Shown here piece after piece: positions 6,705 through 14,816 of a stretch of DNA of 49,067 bases (position 1 is its first letter; every line of letters starts with the position of its first letter). Made by a program: the position numbers and the translations under genes. The DNA is taken from positions 1 to 49,067 of the forward strand of contig JAPKZG010000093.1 of NCBI GenBank assembly GCA_026393895.1. The letters run 5' to 3'. The notes below the pieces were generated by a model, which was not told the origin of the DNA, searched no databases, and saw only the letters and a program-made list of their open reading frames with translations. The DNA is from Candidatus Aminicenantota bacterium (lineage in GTDB: Bacteria > Acidobacteriota > Aminicenantia > Aminicenantales > UBA4085).

Positions 6705-9122
6705 ATGAGCACCAAGGCTGCCGACCGCGCCAAGATCACCGAGAAGGCGGAACATTACGTCAAGGCCGGAAAACTCGAAGAGGCGGCCGCCGAATATCAA
6801 AAACTCCTGGACGGCTCGGGCCAGGACATATCGATCGGCAACATCATCGGGGACCTTTGTCTCCAGCTCGGCCAGGAAGACCGGGCCGTTCAGCTTTTCC
6901 TCGCCAACGTCGAAACGCTGGAGCGGCGCGGGGCCTATTCCCAGGCCCTGGCCATCGCCAAGAAAGTCAACAAGATCCGGCCTTCGGATCCGACGGGGCT
7001 GATCCGGCTGGGGGATCTCTACGGTCAATTAGGATTCTCGATCGAGGCCAGGGACCAATACGCCAAAGCGGCCGAAGAACTCGAAAAACGCAACGACATC
7101 AAACCGCTGATCGCCCTTTACGAAAAACGGGCTCGGATCGACCGGTCCGACCTGGTGACCCGGCTGAAGCTTGCCCGGCTTTATCTGGAGGATTCGAAAG
7201 GGGAACAGGCCCAGGTCGTTTTGAACGACGCGGCCGATTTGCTCTATGTCCGAAAGGAATACGGCGAAGCCGAGAAGATCCTCCTCGAGGCCGTGGCCGT
7301 CGGGGACGGTGATTTTCGGACGCTTGCGAACCTCATCCGGGTCAACCGGGAACTTCATCGGCCCGACGCCTCGTTGACGCTCCTGGAATGCGTCATCAAA
7401 AAACGCGGCCCTCGGACGGACATCCTCGGCCTGATGGCCCTGTTGTACGGGGAACAAGGGGAGAATGACAAGGCGGCCGAAATCTACGAGCGGATTTTCG
7501 CTGAAGAGCCGGGTAACCTTGACATCCGGGCGAAGGCGGGGATGGTCGAAATCAAGCGCGGCCGCCTCGATGCCGCGCTCGATATTTTCGACCCTCTCGT
7601 TTCGCTCTTCCTCCAGAAAAGCGACGAGGACAAGGCCGCCGGCCTTCTCGGGCTGATCCTGATGTCGGGCCGGATGCATCTTCCGACTCTCGAACGGTTG
7701 ACCGGCGTTTTCCGCGGGGTCGGCCGGACGAAGGATTTGGAAATCTCGCTGCGGGTTTTACTGGCGGAATATCGGTCCGTGGGGAGGGAAAACGACCGGA
7801 TCCGGGTTCTCCGTGAGCTCTACATGCTCTCGCCGATGGATCCCGAGATCATGCGCGAAGCCGAGAAGTTGGGGGTCAAGACGGAATTTCGCAAATCGGC
7901 GGTTGATAAGGGGAATGACGGGGGCGGGCTGACGTCCGACGAGGACCGGGAAATGATCCGGTTGAACCTGGCCAAGGCGGAGCTCTACTTGGAGCAAGGC
8001 CTCACCCGGAACGCGCGCCGGATCCTGGAAAACTTGAGGCTGCTTTATCCCGACGATCCGCGCATCCAGAAAAAAATCGAAAGTCTCCATAACGCTCCGA
8101 CCCTGGTTGTGGACGAGGAAATCCCCGAGATCGTCGAACAGACCGTGCGCAAGGAGATCGACATCATCAGAGCGACGCTCAAACCCGCGGCCTCCAAGGC
8201 TCCCGCTCCGGCCCTGCCTTCAGCCAAGGCGGCCAAACCGGCCGAGCCGATTCCTCCGGCTCCGGTTCAACATCTCGACCTCGAATCACTCATTTCCGAT
8301 ATATCCGCGCCCCCGCCGGCACCGGCCGGGCCGGTCGCTCCGCCCCCTGAAGCCAAGCCGCCCGTCGTTCCGCCGGAACCTCCCAAGAAAAAGGGTCCCG
8401 TTTTTTCCGTCCGGAGCGGTCAAGCTGCGCCCCAACCGGCACCGGCCGGGCCGGCCGCTCCGCCTACCCCGCCAGCCGCGGCCGAGCCGCCGGAAGGCCC
8501 GCCCGGATCCAAAGTCACGGCCGCCGAAATATTCGCCGGTTTGGATATCGGCCCGTTTGTCCCGCCTGCGACCGCCCCGACCGTCGCCTTCCCTGGGTAT
8601 ATCGATATCGCCGACAAAATCGAGGAGGAGATCGAAGCCCTCGAAGCCGAGTTCTACAAGCAGATCAAGGAACGGACTTCGGTCATCGAGAAGGACCTGG
8701 TTGAAATCGTCCAGGAATTCCGCCGGCAGGTCGACATCAAGCTCGATCAGCGAAATTACGAATCCCGCTACAACCTGGGCGTGGCCTTCCTCGAGCAAAA
8801 CCTTTACGAGGAAGCCATCGCCGAGTTCGAACTGGCGGCCGCCGACCCGACGCGGGCGGCGGATTGCTGGGGCCTGATCGGCCAATGTTACGTCAAGAAA
8901 AGAAACTACCCGGAGGCCCGCCGTTGTTTTGAAGGGGCGATTTCCCTGACTCCGGCGGAATCCCCGGACCGGTTCGCCCTGGCTTACGAGCTGGCCTCGC
9001 TGTATGAAATGATGGGCGAAAACGAAGCGGCCCTGGCCCTCTACCGTGAAGTGTCCGGCTGGAACCCGAAGTTCCGAAACACGGCCAAGCGCATCAAAAT
9101 CCTCGAAAAGATCGTGCCCTGA
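6705..9122 (+). CDS. Large cytoplasmic TPR protein with Pro/Ala-rich linker
   Basis: An 805-residue protein without signal peptide or membrane segment. Residues 5-480 are tandem tetratricopeptide-type helices (for example YVKAGKLEEAAAEYQKLL, YGEQGENDKAAEIYERIF). A Pro/Ala-rich linker spans about 490-630 and contains two copies of PAPAGP(V/A)APP. A charged helix (EEEIEALEAEFYKQI) leads into C-terminal TPRs (YNLGVAFLEQNLYEEAIAEF). TPRs are protein-protein docking surfaces, and the layout suggests a scaffold joining two partners. It starts 5 bp after rnhB and is followed by the cyclase gene, so it may be in the ribosomal operon's tail. No specific function can be assigned. Confidence 0.85.
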   Translation: MSTKAADRAKITEKAEHYVKAGKLEEAAAEYQKLLDGSGQDISIGNIIGDLCLQLGQEDRAVQLFLANVETLERRGAYSQALAIAKKVNKIRPSDPTGLIRLGDLYGQLGFSIEARDQYAKAAEELEKRNDIKPLIALYEKRARIDRSDLVTRLKLARLYLEDSKGEQAQVVLNDAADLLYVRKEYGEAEKILLEAVAVGDGDFRTLANLIRVNRELHRPDASLTLLECVIKKRGPRTDILGLMALLYGEQGENDKAAEIYERIFAEEPGNLDIRAKAGMVEIKRGRLDAALDIFDPLVSLFLQKSDEDKAAGLLGLILMSGRMHLPTLERLTGVFRGVGRTKDLEISLRVLLAEYRSVGRENDRIRVLRELYMLSPMDPEIMREAEKLGVKTEFRKSAVDKGNDGGGLTSDEDREMIRLNLAKAELYLEQGLTRNARRILENLRLLYPDDPRIQKKIESLHNAPTLVVDEEIPEIVEQTVRKEIDIIRATLKPAASKAPAPALPSAKAAKPAEPIPPAPVQHLDLESLISDISAPPPAPAGPVAPPPEAKPPVVPPEPPKKKGPVFSVRSGQAAPQPAPAGPAAPPTPPAAAEPPEGPPGSKVTAAEIFAGLDIGPFVPPATAPTVAFPGYIDIADKIEEEIEALEAEFYKQIKERTSVIEKDLVEIVQEFRRQVDIKLDQRNYESRYNLGVAFLEQNLYEEAIAEFELAAADPTRAADCWGLIGQCYVKKRNYPEARRCFEGAISLTPAESPDRFALAYELASLYEMMGENEAALALYREVSGWNPKFRNTAKRIKILEKIVP

Positions 9123-9140
9123 CGGCGGCCCTCCCGTCCC

Positions 9141-9785
9141 ATGAACGTCGTCGACCTGAGCCATCCCCTCGGCGAGGCCATGCCAGTGTATCCCGGCACG
9201 GAACCGCCCCGGATTACGGATGCCTGCACGATCGCCGGGAACGGATTCGCCGAAAAATTACTCCGCCTCTATTCCCACACCGGCACGCATGTCGACGCCC
9301 CGGGCCATATTCTGCCCGGCGCCGCGACCCTGGACCGCTTCGAGGCCGGCCGTTTTATCGGACCGGGATGCCTTTTGGACGTCTCCCGCGCCCGGGGGCT
9401 TCGGGTCGAAATCGCCGACCTGGAAAAGGACGCGGAGCGGATCGCCGTGGCGGAATTCGCGATTTTTTACAGCGGCTGGGCGAAGCGCTGGGGGGATGCT
9501 TCGTATTTTTACGGATACCCGGCGCTGTCGGAAACAGCCGCGCATTGGCTGGCCGGCTTCAACCTCAAGGGCGTCGGCGTGGACATGATTTCGGTTGATG
9601 AAATGAATTCGACGTCCATGGACATCCATAAGATTTTATTATCGAAGGACATGGTCATCATCGAAAACCTGGCCGGCCTGGAGCCGTTGATCGGCCGGGA
9701 ATTCGTTTTTTCCTGCCTGCCGTTGAACATCATAAGCGGCGACGGCTCGCCCGTCCGGGCCGTGGCCATGATCGGCGAAGAATAA
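9141..9785 (+). CDS. Cyclase-family (kynurenine formamidase-like) metal hydrolase
   Basis: A 214-residue member of the cyclase/KynB family, metal-dependent amidohydrolases that include arylformamidase. It opens VVDLSHPLGEAMPVYPG and has the signature HTGTHVDAPGH (about 46-56), whose His and Asp residues bind zinc or manganese in the family. Later family features include GVDMISVDE and the C-terminal LPLNIISGDGSPVRAVA. No tryptophan-degradation genes are nearby, so kynurenine formamidase activity is only one possibility. It follows the TPR gene by 18 bp with no Shine-Dalgarno sequence, suggesting co-transcription. It converges with the secretin-like gene 24 bp away. Confidence 0.85.
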   Translation: MNVVDLSHPLGEAMPVYPGTEPPRITDACTIAGNGFAEKLLRLYSHTGTHVDAPGHILPGAATLDRFEAGRFIGPGCLLDVSRARGLRVEIADLEKDAERIAVAEFAIFYSGWAKRWGDASYFYGYPALSETAAHWLAGFNLKGVGVDMISVDEMNSTSMDIHKILLSKDMVIIENLAGLEPLIGREFVFSCLPLNIISGDGSPVRAVAMIGEE

Positions 9786-9809
9786 CGGGGCGGGAGGGAT
9801 TTTCCCTTA

Positions 9810-10646
9810 TTATTTAACGACTTTGGCCGAAAGGATCAAGATCAACCCGCTATCGGCGTCGCTTTTGGACACGCCGACAACGGTCTTTTCCCCGGTTTTC
9901 AGTTGAAGCGTGGTTTTAATGAGATCGTTGTTGAACCTCAACACCTCGCGGGTCTCGACTTTTGTCTCCGTGTTCGTTTTCTGCTGGGAGATCCACTCCG
10001 GTTTCATGAACTCGATCTTGGTTTGAATGGTTTCGACGGCTCCGTCTTTCGTGTATTTCGGCTGGAGGCGGATGGTATACTCGCCTTTCGGGCCGATTTT
10101 TGTCTCCGCTTCCTCGCCGTCGATTACCCGCATGAGCGTCCCGTCGAGAAGCGAAAAGCTCTTGTATTTCAGGACGCTCCGAAGTTCACGGATAATAGGA
10201 TCGTTCTTTAAGGTTTCGTCGCCTTTTTCGTCGGTTTCCGAGCCCTGGATGAGCTGGACGGCGTATTGAATCTCGGCCGGTTTGAAGTCGATGTCCCGGA
10301 CGATCGCCAGCATTTTTTCGACGATTTCAGGGGTGTCGGTGATGACGATCGTGTTTTCCGCGCGCCCGCCCGGCGAAACGCGGCCGACGTTGCTTTGATA
10401 AGCCCGGAGAAGGTTTGTCACTGTCTCAATGTTCGCGTATTTCAAGTTGATGAGCTCGGTCCGGAGGACCGGGACGGGTTTCGGGGCCGGCGTCGGCACG
10501 GCTTGGAACGCCGGAGCGACCGTCGTCTCGGGAACGGCCGGTTCCGGAGCGGCCGTGACGACGGCTTCCCGGTCCTGGGCGCGGACGGACGCGGCGAAGG
10601 CAAGGACGAAAACGGCGGAGAGAAGGAACAGGGCTGTTTTTTTCAT
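9810..10646 (-). CDS. Exported short secretin-like protein (N-domain plus secretin-tail-like end)
   Basis: A 278-residue protein with a signal peptide (KKTALFLLSAVFVLAFAASV, cleavage near RAQ) and a short Pro/Ala-rich stretch. A module follows that resembles the secretin/NolW short domain: TELINLKYANIETVTNLLRA then NTIVITDTPEIVEKMLAIVRDID. The end (LQLKTGEKTVVGVS, LILILSAKVV) resembles the closing strands of secretin pores, but the protein is far too short to hold a full pore domain. The start is MKK at 10646; a longer in-frame reading to 11027 runs through the anti-sigma gene and lacks merit. The gene starts 1 bp after the anti-sigma stop. It may be an envelope client of this sigma factor; function is unproven. 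Confidence 0.75.
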   Translation of the reverse strand: MKKTALFLLSAVFVLAFAASVRAQDREAVVTAAPEPAVPETTVAPAFQAVPTPAPKPVPVLRTELINLKYANIETVTNLLRAYQSNVGRVSPGGRAENTIVITDTPEIVEKMLAIVRDIDFKPAEIQYAVQLIQGSETDEKGDETLKNDPIIRELRSVLKYKSFSLLDGTLMRVIDGEEAETKIGPKGEYTIRLQPKYTKDGAVETIQTKIEFMKPEWISQQKTNTETKVETREVLRFNNDLIKTTLQLKTGEKTVVGVSKSDADSGLILILSAKVVK

Positions 10647-10647
10647 G

Positions 10648-11256
10648 TCAATCCTCCATTTTGAGATTGTCGTTGACGAACCAGACGATTTGAAGACCGG
10701 TCTCCTGCGATATCCAGGTGAACGACGGGACGTCTCCCGCCGGTAAAGGAGCAGGCGAAGGCAGGGACGAGAGGGGAACGGCTCGATCGGCCCGGGCCCA
10801 TAAATTCGAATCCGAAAAAGCGATCTCGGGATTGATCGGTTCGATGATGTCCGGCTGCCGGGCCATGGCCGCGGCGGCCGCCGACGGCCGGTTTTCCATG
10901 GTCGGAACAAGCCAGGGGAACCGGCGGACGCCGAAAAGTACCGCGGCTCCGACGAGGAGAACGCCCAGGGTGTAGCCGAAGGCGGGCCGGAACGCCGGAA
11001 CGAATCGGCCCGATTTTTTCTCCCCATGGCTAGTCACGGCCGCCTGGATCGCCGCCGTCCATTCGGCTTCGGTAAAATCCATATCCTCGATAGCGCCGGG
11101 GGTTTTCATGGCTTCGATTCCGGTCCGGAAGGCGGCCGAGTCCGCCCGGCACGCTTGGCAATTTCTAAGATGCCGTTCCAATCCTTTCTTTTTCCCATCG
11201 GACAGGACGCCTCTGGTAAAATCAGGAATGATCTTTCGGGCGGACCGGCAATTCAT
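10648..11256 (-). CDS. Membrane anti-sigma factor with zinc-finger (zf-HC2)
   Basis: A 202-residue protein of the RsiW/ChrR-like anti-sigma type. The N-terminus has the anti-sigma zinc finger HLRNCQACRAD (HxxxCxxC) preceded by MNCRSARK, which supplies a further cysteine. A single membrane segment (about 92-110, FGYTLGVLLVGAAVLFGV) leads to a C-terminal part of about 90 residues outside the membrane. Such proteins hold their sigma factor at the membrane until a signal triggers release, often by proteolysis. Its ATG overlaps the sigma gene stop by 4 bp, the usual coupled arrangement. The signal is unknown. Confidence 0.88.
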   Translation of the reverse strand: MNCRSARKIIPDFTRGVLSDGKKKGLERHLRNCQACRADSAAFRTGIEAMKTPGAIEDMDFTEAEWTAAIQAAVTSHGEKKSGRFVPAFRPAFGYTLGVLLVGAAVLFGVRRFPWLVPTMENRPSAAAAAMARQPDIIEPINPEIAFSDSNLWARADRAVPLSSLPSPAPLPAGDVPSFTWISQETGLQIVWFVNDNLKMED

Positions 11257-11825
11257 CGGGCATTCTCCGGAAGCGAAGGATCCAGAACCGCCAGGCGGTT
11301 ACGAATTTTTCCCCGAGCCCGGGAGAGATGGACGCGGACGGAGATCGCCGAGCTCCGGGTAATTTCGGCCGTTTCCCGGACGCTTTTCTCCTCCAGGTCG
11401 CGGAGGATGAACACTTCGCGCTCCCTCTCGCTTAAAACGGATAAGGCCGACATGATCCGGCCGCGGATCTCGCTCCGATCATGAACTTCCTCGGGGCGCG
11501 GCTCCTCGGAAACGGCGTTTTCGAGAAAAGAATCCGCGTTCCATCTCCCGGACTCCCGCCGTTTCTTTCCCCCGAGGTCGCGGGCGGCATTGATCAGGAT
11601 CTGGATGACCCAATTCTGGAAGCCGCGTTCGAGATCGCATCGGCCGAGGTAGCGGAAGACCCGGAGGAGCGTTTCCTGCGAGACCTCGAGGGCGTCTTCG
11701 CGGTTTCCGGTCATCTTATAGGCTAGGCCGAACAGGGTGCGCCGGTAGGGGAGGACGAGCGGCTCGAAAGCCGACAGATCTCCGGCGAGTACCCGTGCGA
11801 CCAATTCTTTCTCCTTCACGTCCAT
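11253..11825 (-). CDS. ECF-type RNA polymerase sigma factor
   Basis: A sigma factor of the RpoE/SigW group. Region 2 is seen in FEPLVLPYRRTLFGLAYKMT and EDALEVSQETLLRVFR, and region 4 in LSEREREVFILRDLEEKSV with the helix-turn-helix at ISVRVHLSRARGKIRNRL. The start is placed at ATG 11825 (MDVKEKELVARV). An upstream ATG at 11855 would add ten residues, but it has no ribosome site and lies against a hairpin repeat. The product is then 190 residues, typical of ECF factors. It heads the operon sigma, anti-sigma, secretin-like protein. A GGTTAAC/GATATA pair upstream could be an autoregulated ECF promoter but is weak. Confidence 0.92.
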   Translation of the reverse strand: MDVKEKELVARVLAGDLSAFEPLVLPYRRTLFGLAYKMTGNREDALEVSQETLLRVFRYLGRCDLERGFQNWVIQILINAARDLGGKKRRESGRWNADSFLENAVSEEPRPEEVHDRSEIRGRIMSALSVLSEREREVFILRDLEEKSVRETAEITRSSAISVRVHLSRARGKIRNRLAVLDPSLPENAR

Positions 11826-11868
11826 TTCACATCCGAGTATATCCCCGGAGCCCATAAAACGTTAACCC

Positions 11869-11926
11869 AATTCGGGGACACAAAACCAATTACCCAATTA
11901 ATTGTGCCTGGATAGTCCGGGGAATT
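11869..11926. repeat. Hairpin repeat with AATTCGGGGAC-type ends, copy A
   Basis: An imperfect palindrome beginning AATTCGGGGACACAA and ending TTGTGCCTGGATAGTCCGGGGAATT (split here: the last part is GTCCGGGGAATT). The inner arms pair CACAA with TTGTG around an AATTA/TAATT core. It sits immediately beside a second hairpin with similar ends, in the divergent region between the ECF sigma and HerA genes. Confidence 0.55.
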
Positions 11927-11930
11927 AGGG

Positions 11931-11987
11931 GGGAATTCGGGACACGATCCGAAATCAAGAGATTTCGGTCATGTCCCTGGAATTCCC
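11931..11987. repeat. Long hairpin repeat, copy B
   Basis: Left arm 11931-11956 (begins GGGAATTCGGGACAC, ends CCGAAATC), loop AAGA (11957-11960), right arm 11961-11987 (GATTTCGG to GGAATTCCC). The arms pair over about 26 bp with a few mismatches. The GGGAATTC(C)GGGACA ends match copy A, so both probably belong to one palindromic repeat family. It ends 11 bp before the -35 box of the next gene. Confidence 0.75.
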
Positions 11988-11997
11988 CTGCACCTGC

Positions 11998-12026
11998 TTG
12001 ACAGGGGAAGGAGCGGACGTTATATA
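11998..12026 (+). promoter_or_regulatory. Sigma70-type promoter of the HerA-like gene
   Basis: TTGACA (11998-12003), 17-bp spacer, TATATA (12021-12026). The expected start is near 12033, and GAGGAGA just upstream of the ATG at 12056 serves as ribosome site. Confidence 0.7.
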
Positions 12027-12055
12027 AGTTCTATCTTTTCTGACGAGGAGAGCCC

Positions 12056-13570
12056 ATGAGCGCGGAACCTCTTTTCATCGCCAAAGGCGCGTCTGAAATA
12101 TATCTTCTTCCCCGCATGGCCAACCGCCACGGCCTGATCACCGGGGCGACGGGCACGGGCAAGACGGTATCCCTCCAGGTCCTGGCCGAAAACTTCAGCC
12201 GGATCGGCGTTCCCGTCTTCATGGCCGACGTCAAGGGCGACCTCAGCGGCATCAGCAAGTCCGGGGTGGAAAACCCCAGAATCGGCGAACGGCTCGACAA
12301 GTTGAAATTGAGGCCTTTCGAATTTTCCGGCAAGCCGGTCGTTTGCTGGGACATTTTCGGCGAGCAGGGCCACCCCGTCCGGACCACGATCAGCGACATG
12401 GGTCCGCTGCTCCTCAGCCGCCTCTTCAACTTGAGCGATATCCAGGCCGGCGTCCTCTCGCTGGTCTTCAAGGTCGCCGACGACAACGTCCTGCTCCTTC
12501 TCGATTCAAAGGATCTGCGGGCCATCCTCCAGTATTGCGGCGACCACGCCGACGAGTTCGAAACCGAGTACGGCCGCATTTCCTCGGCCTCCATCGGCGC
12601 GATCCAGCGGTCCCTTCTCAATCTCGAGTCGCAGGGCGGGGACAAGCTGTTCGGCGAACCGGCCCTCAACCTCGACGATTTTATCCAGACCGATTCCCAG
12701 GGCCGGGGGGTGATCAACATCCTCGCGGCCGACAAGCTCATGCTCCAGCCGATGACCTACGCCACGTTCCTGCTCTGGATGATGGCCGAGCTTTATGAAA
12801 ATCTGCCCGAGGTCGGCGACCTCGAAAAGCCGAAGCTGGTGTTTTTCTTCGACGAAGCCCACCTCCTGTTCACCGATGCGCCCGACATCCTCCTCCAGAA
12901 AGTCGAGCAGATTATCCGCCTGATCCGGTCCAAGGGCGTCGGCGTCTATTTCGTCACCCAGAACCCGCTCGACGTGCCCGATATCGCCCTCGGTCAGCTC
13001 GGGAACCGCATCCAGCATGCCCTCCGGGCCTTCACGCCGCGCGATCAGAAGGCCGTCCGGGCCGCGGCGACGACGTTCCGGGCCAACCCGAAGATCGACG
13101 TGGAAAAAACGATTACCGAGCTGGGCGTCGGCGAAGCGCTGGTTTCGTTCCTGGACGAGAAGGGCCAACCGGGAATCGTCGACCGGGCGTTCATCCTGCC
13201 GCCGCACAGCCAGATCGGCCCGATTTCGGAGGACGAACGCCGCCGGATCATCGAGAGCTCGGTCCTTTACGGCCATTACGAGAAATTGATCGACCGCGAA
13301 TCGGCTTATGAACGGTTGAAGGAAAAAGCGCGGTTGGCGGAGGAAGCGGCCGCGGCCGCCGGACAGCAGGCCGGCCCGGCCCCATACACCTATCCTCGGC
13401 CCGGATCTCCAACGTATGAGCAGCCGCGCCAGCCGCGTCCGGCCGGCCGGCCAAAAGACACCTTCGTCGAGTCGATCGGAAAGAGCGTCGCCCGCTCGCT
13501 GGCCACTTCAGCCGGCCGCCAGATCATCCGCGGGCTCCTGGGCTCGATCCTGGGCGGCCGCCGGCGGTAA
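12056..13570 (+). CDS. HerA-like/DUF853 P-loop ATPase
   Basis: A 504-residue member of the DUF853 (YjgR-like) branch of the HerA/FtsK ATPases. Walker A is GATGTGKT (about 30-37), followed by [14 protein letters not shown], which is characteristic of the branch. Walker B is [11 protein letters not shown] (about 263-273), and a sensor-like [12 protein letters not shown] and the arginine-rich [19 protein letters not shown] follow. The C-terminus has an Ala/Pro-rich tail and ends in a Gly/Arg cluster (GSILGGRRR). HerA relatives translocate DNA with NurA in archaea; the bacterial DUF853 role is not established. No nuclease gene is adjacent. It has its own promoter and a terminator-like hairpin downstream. 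Confidence 0.93.
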   Translation: MSAEPLFIAKGASEIYLLPRMANRHGLITGATGTGKTVSLQVLAENFSRIGVPVFMADVKGDLSGISKSGVENPRIGERLDKLKLRPFEFSGKPVVCWDIFGEQGHPVRTTISDMGPLLLSRLFNLSDIQAGVLSLVFKVADDNVLLLLDSKDLRAILQYCGDHADEFETEYGRISSASIGAIQRSLLNLESQGGDKLFGEPALNLDDFIQTDSQGRGVINILAADKLMLQPMTYATFLLWMMAELYENLPEVGDLEKPKLVFFFDEAHLLFTDAPDILLQKVEQIIRLIRSKGVGVYFVTQNPLDVPDIALGQLGNRIQHALRAFTPRDQKAVRAAATTFRANPKIDVEKTITELGVGEALVSFLDEKGQPGIVDRAFILPPHSQIGPISEDERRRIIESSVLYGHYEKLIDRESAYERLKEKARLAEEAAAAAGQQAGPAPYTYPRPGSPTYEQPRQPRPAGRPKDTFVESIGKSVARSLATSAGRQIIRGLLGSILGGRRR

Positions 13571-13592
13571 AAGAAATTCCAAGTTCGCCTGA

Positions 13593-13681
13593 CTTCGCGG
13601 CGGCGCGGCAAACTCCGGCTCATCTTCCTTCCCTTGAATTTTTCGTATGAGTTGGACCGGACGCCGCCGCGAAGAATTTTT
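13593..13681 (+). terminator. Long hairpin with T-run after the HerA-like gene
   Basis: Perfect 13-bp arms CTTCGCGGCGGCG (13593-13605) and CGCCGCCGCGAAG (13662-13674) enclose 56 nt that can pair further (GGCTCAT with ATGAGTT), followed by AATTTTT. It fits a rho-independent terminator but the loop is unusually long. It ends 4 bp before the arsR -35 box, so it insulates that promoter from read-through. Confidence 0.6.
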
Positions 13682-13684
13682 CTC

Positions 13685-13713
13685 TTGACAGATGCGTGAA
13701 GCGGCCCTATAAT
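13685..13713 (+). promoter_or_regulatory. Consensus sigma70 promoter of arsR-like gene
   Basis: A perfect match: TTGACA (13685-13690), 17-bp spacer, TATAAT (13708-13713). A promoter this strong in front of a repressor gene suggests tight repression rather than steady low expression. Confidence 0.88.
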
Positions 13714-13728
13714 ATAAGTATCAGTTTA

Positions 13729-13746
13729 TATGAACAAATGTTTATT
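13729..13746 (+). promoter_or_regulatory. Candidate ArsR operator
   Basis: An imperfect AT-rich palindrome (TATGAACA, AA, TGTTTATT) between the promoter and the ATG at 13749. ArsR/SmtB repressors typically bind such sites overlapping the transcription start. Autorepression is inferred. Confidence 0.4.
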
Positions 13747-13748
13747 TA

Positions 13749-14093
13749 ATGGACGCTAAAATGGATGAAGCCCTGAAAATGCAGTTGCTGTTCCAAACAT
13801 TGGGCGACGCCAACCGGCTGCGAATCATCTGTTTTGTCGGCTCCGGTGAGCGTTCGGTTAATGAAATCGTCTCCGCGACTCGCTTATCCCAGCCGTTGGT
13901 GTCTCATCACCTGCGCGTCCTCCGCGACAAACTGGTGCTGGAAACGCGCCGAAAGGGCCCTTTTGTCTATTACGCCGTAAAAAACAAGCGGCTTCTCGAT
14001 GCGCTGGGGATTTTCCAGGAACTGGCCCTGGCCATCGAGAACCTGAAGTCGGAGAGTCCGATGTTCTGCTGCCCGCCCTGGTGGCGACGATAG
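13749..14093 (+). CDS. ArsR/SmtB-family winged-helix regulator
   Basis: A 114-residue DNA-binding protein. LGDANRLRIICFVGSGERSVNEI leads into the recognition helix LSQPLVSHHLRVLRDKLVL and the wing ETRRKGPFVYYAV. The classic metal site ELCVCDL in helix 3 is absent (the position reads FVGSGERSV), so it is not an ordinary arsenic sensor. The C-terminus ends MFCCPPWWRR, where an adjacent cysteine pair and a methionine could bind a soft metal. The start could also be the ATG at 13761. It is followed by the methionine-rich gene in the same direction, 107 bp away, which suggests a common stimulus, perhaps copper or another soft metal. The ligand is inference. Confidence 0.9.
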   Translation: MDAKMDEALKMQLLFQTLGDANRLRIICFVGSGERSVNEIVSATRLSQPLVSHHLRVLRDKLVLETRRKGPFVYYAVKNKRLLDALGIFQELALAIENLKSESPMFCCPPWWRR

Positions 14094-14200
14094 GACGGGA
14101 TCTATACTGGACTCTCCGTATGAAATAGGATAGGCGAGGATCTGCAGGAAAGTATTAAGGAGGAAGAACGAATAAAAAGCCCCTAAAGGAGGGGGCCACC

Positions 14201-14719
14201 ATGGGCATGAAAGAAAAATTTATGGACGGAATGATGAACGGAATGTCTCCAGAAGAGAAGAAGGAGATGATGAACGGGATGATGGAGAAATTCTTCGCCG
14301 GCATGTCGGATGAGGACAAACGGGATATGATGAAAGACATGATGACGCGAATGGCGGGCGGCGGGATGGAAGGGAGCAGGCCCAACCCCATGATGCGCAT
14401 GATGGGATTCATGATGGGCGGAAAGGGAGAGGCCGGCGAGTTTAATCCTATGGAGATGTGCAAAAAAATGATGACGACCATGGACCAGAGCCGCGAGGCG
14501 GCGGTCTTTGCGACACCCGAAATCCGGACCCTGTTCGAGGAATGGGCGCGGCAGATGGACGAGGAATTGCTGGGTTTGTTGGACGAGGACGCGCCCTCCG
14601 ATCTTGATCAACTTGCGACGCGGTTGAAAATCTCTAAGGAGAGTCTGATCTTCTTTCTGGCCCGCCTGGCGCAAAAAGGCGAGATAGGTTTGCGGCCGGA
14701 AAGAGTGAAAAAGAGCTGA
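14201..14719 (+). CDS. Methionine-rich protein with C-terminal helix-turn-helix-like segment
   Basis: A 172-residue cytoplasmic protein, unrecognised by family. Residues 1-94 hold 28 methionines, many in MMxxMM pairs. Two 20-residue tandem units are visible: GMSPEEKKEMMNGMMEKFFA (14-33) and GMSDEDKRDMMKDMMTRMAG (34-53). The lone Cys87 lies in a methionine cluster. Residues 130-165 (SDLDQLATRLKISKESLIFF and ARLAQKGEIGL) look like a winged-helix segment. GGAGGGGG precedes the ATG at 14201 with good spacing. Methionine clusters commonly bind Cu(I) or Ag(I), or line hydrophobic surfaces as in the Ffh M domain. Position behind an ArsR-type regulator favours metal handling, but that is inference. 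Confidence 0.85.
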   Translation: MGMKEKFMDGMMNGMSPEEKKEMMNGMMEKFFAGMSDEDKRDMMKDMMTRMAGGGMEGSRPNPMMRMMGFMMGGKGEAGEFNPMEMCKKMMTTMDQSREAAVFATPEIRTLFEEWARQMDEELLGLLDEDAPSDLDQLATRLKISKESLIFFLARLAQKGEIGLRPERVKKS

Positions 14720-14816
14720 TCCGGCCGTTCCGGCCTCCGTTTTCTTTTTTCGCCGCCTACCGCCGTGAGAATATCCGGCGGTCCACCTCGTTATCTATGT
14801 ATTGACGGGGCGGACC

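Noticed and set aside
9810..11027. A longer form of the secretin-like protein
   Set aside because: The extension overlaps the anti-sigma gene in another frame and would bury the clear signal peptide that starts at 10646.
13593..13681. A CRISPR-like or attachment-site repeat
   Set aside because: A single inverted repeat followed by a T-run; best read as a terminator.
13749..14093. A classical arsenic-resistance operon
   Set aside because: No arsenite pump or reductase follows and the usual Cys motif of ArsR is missing.
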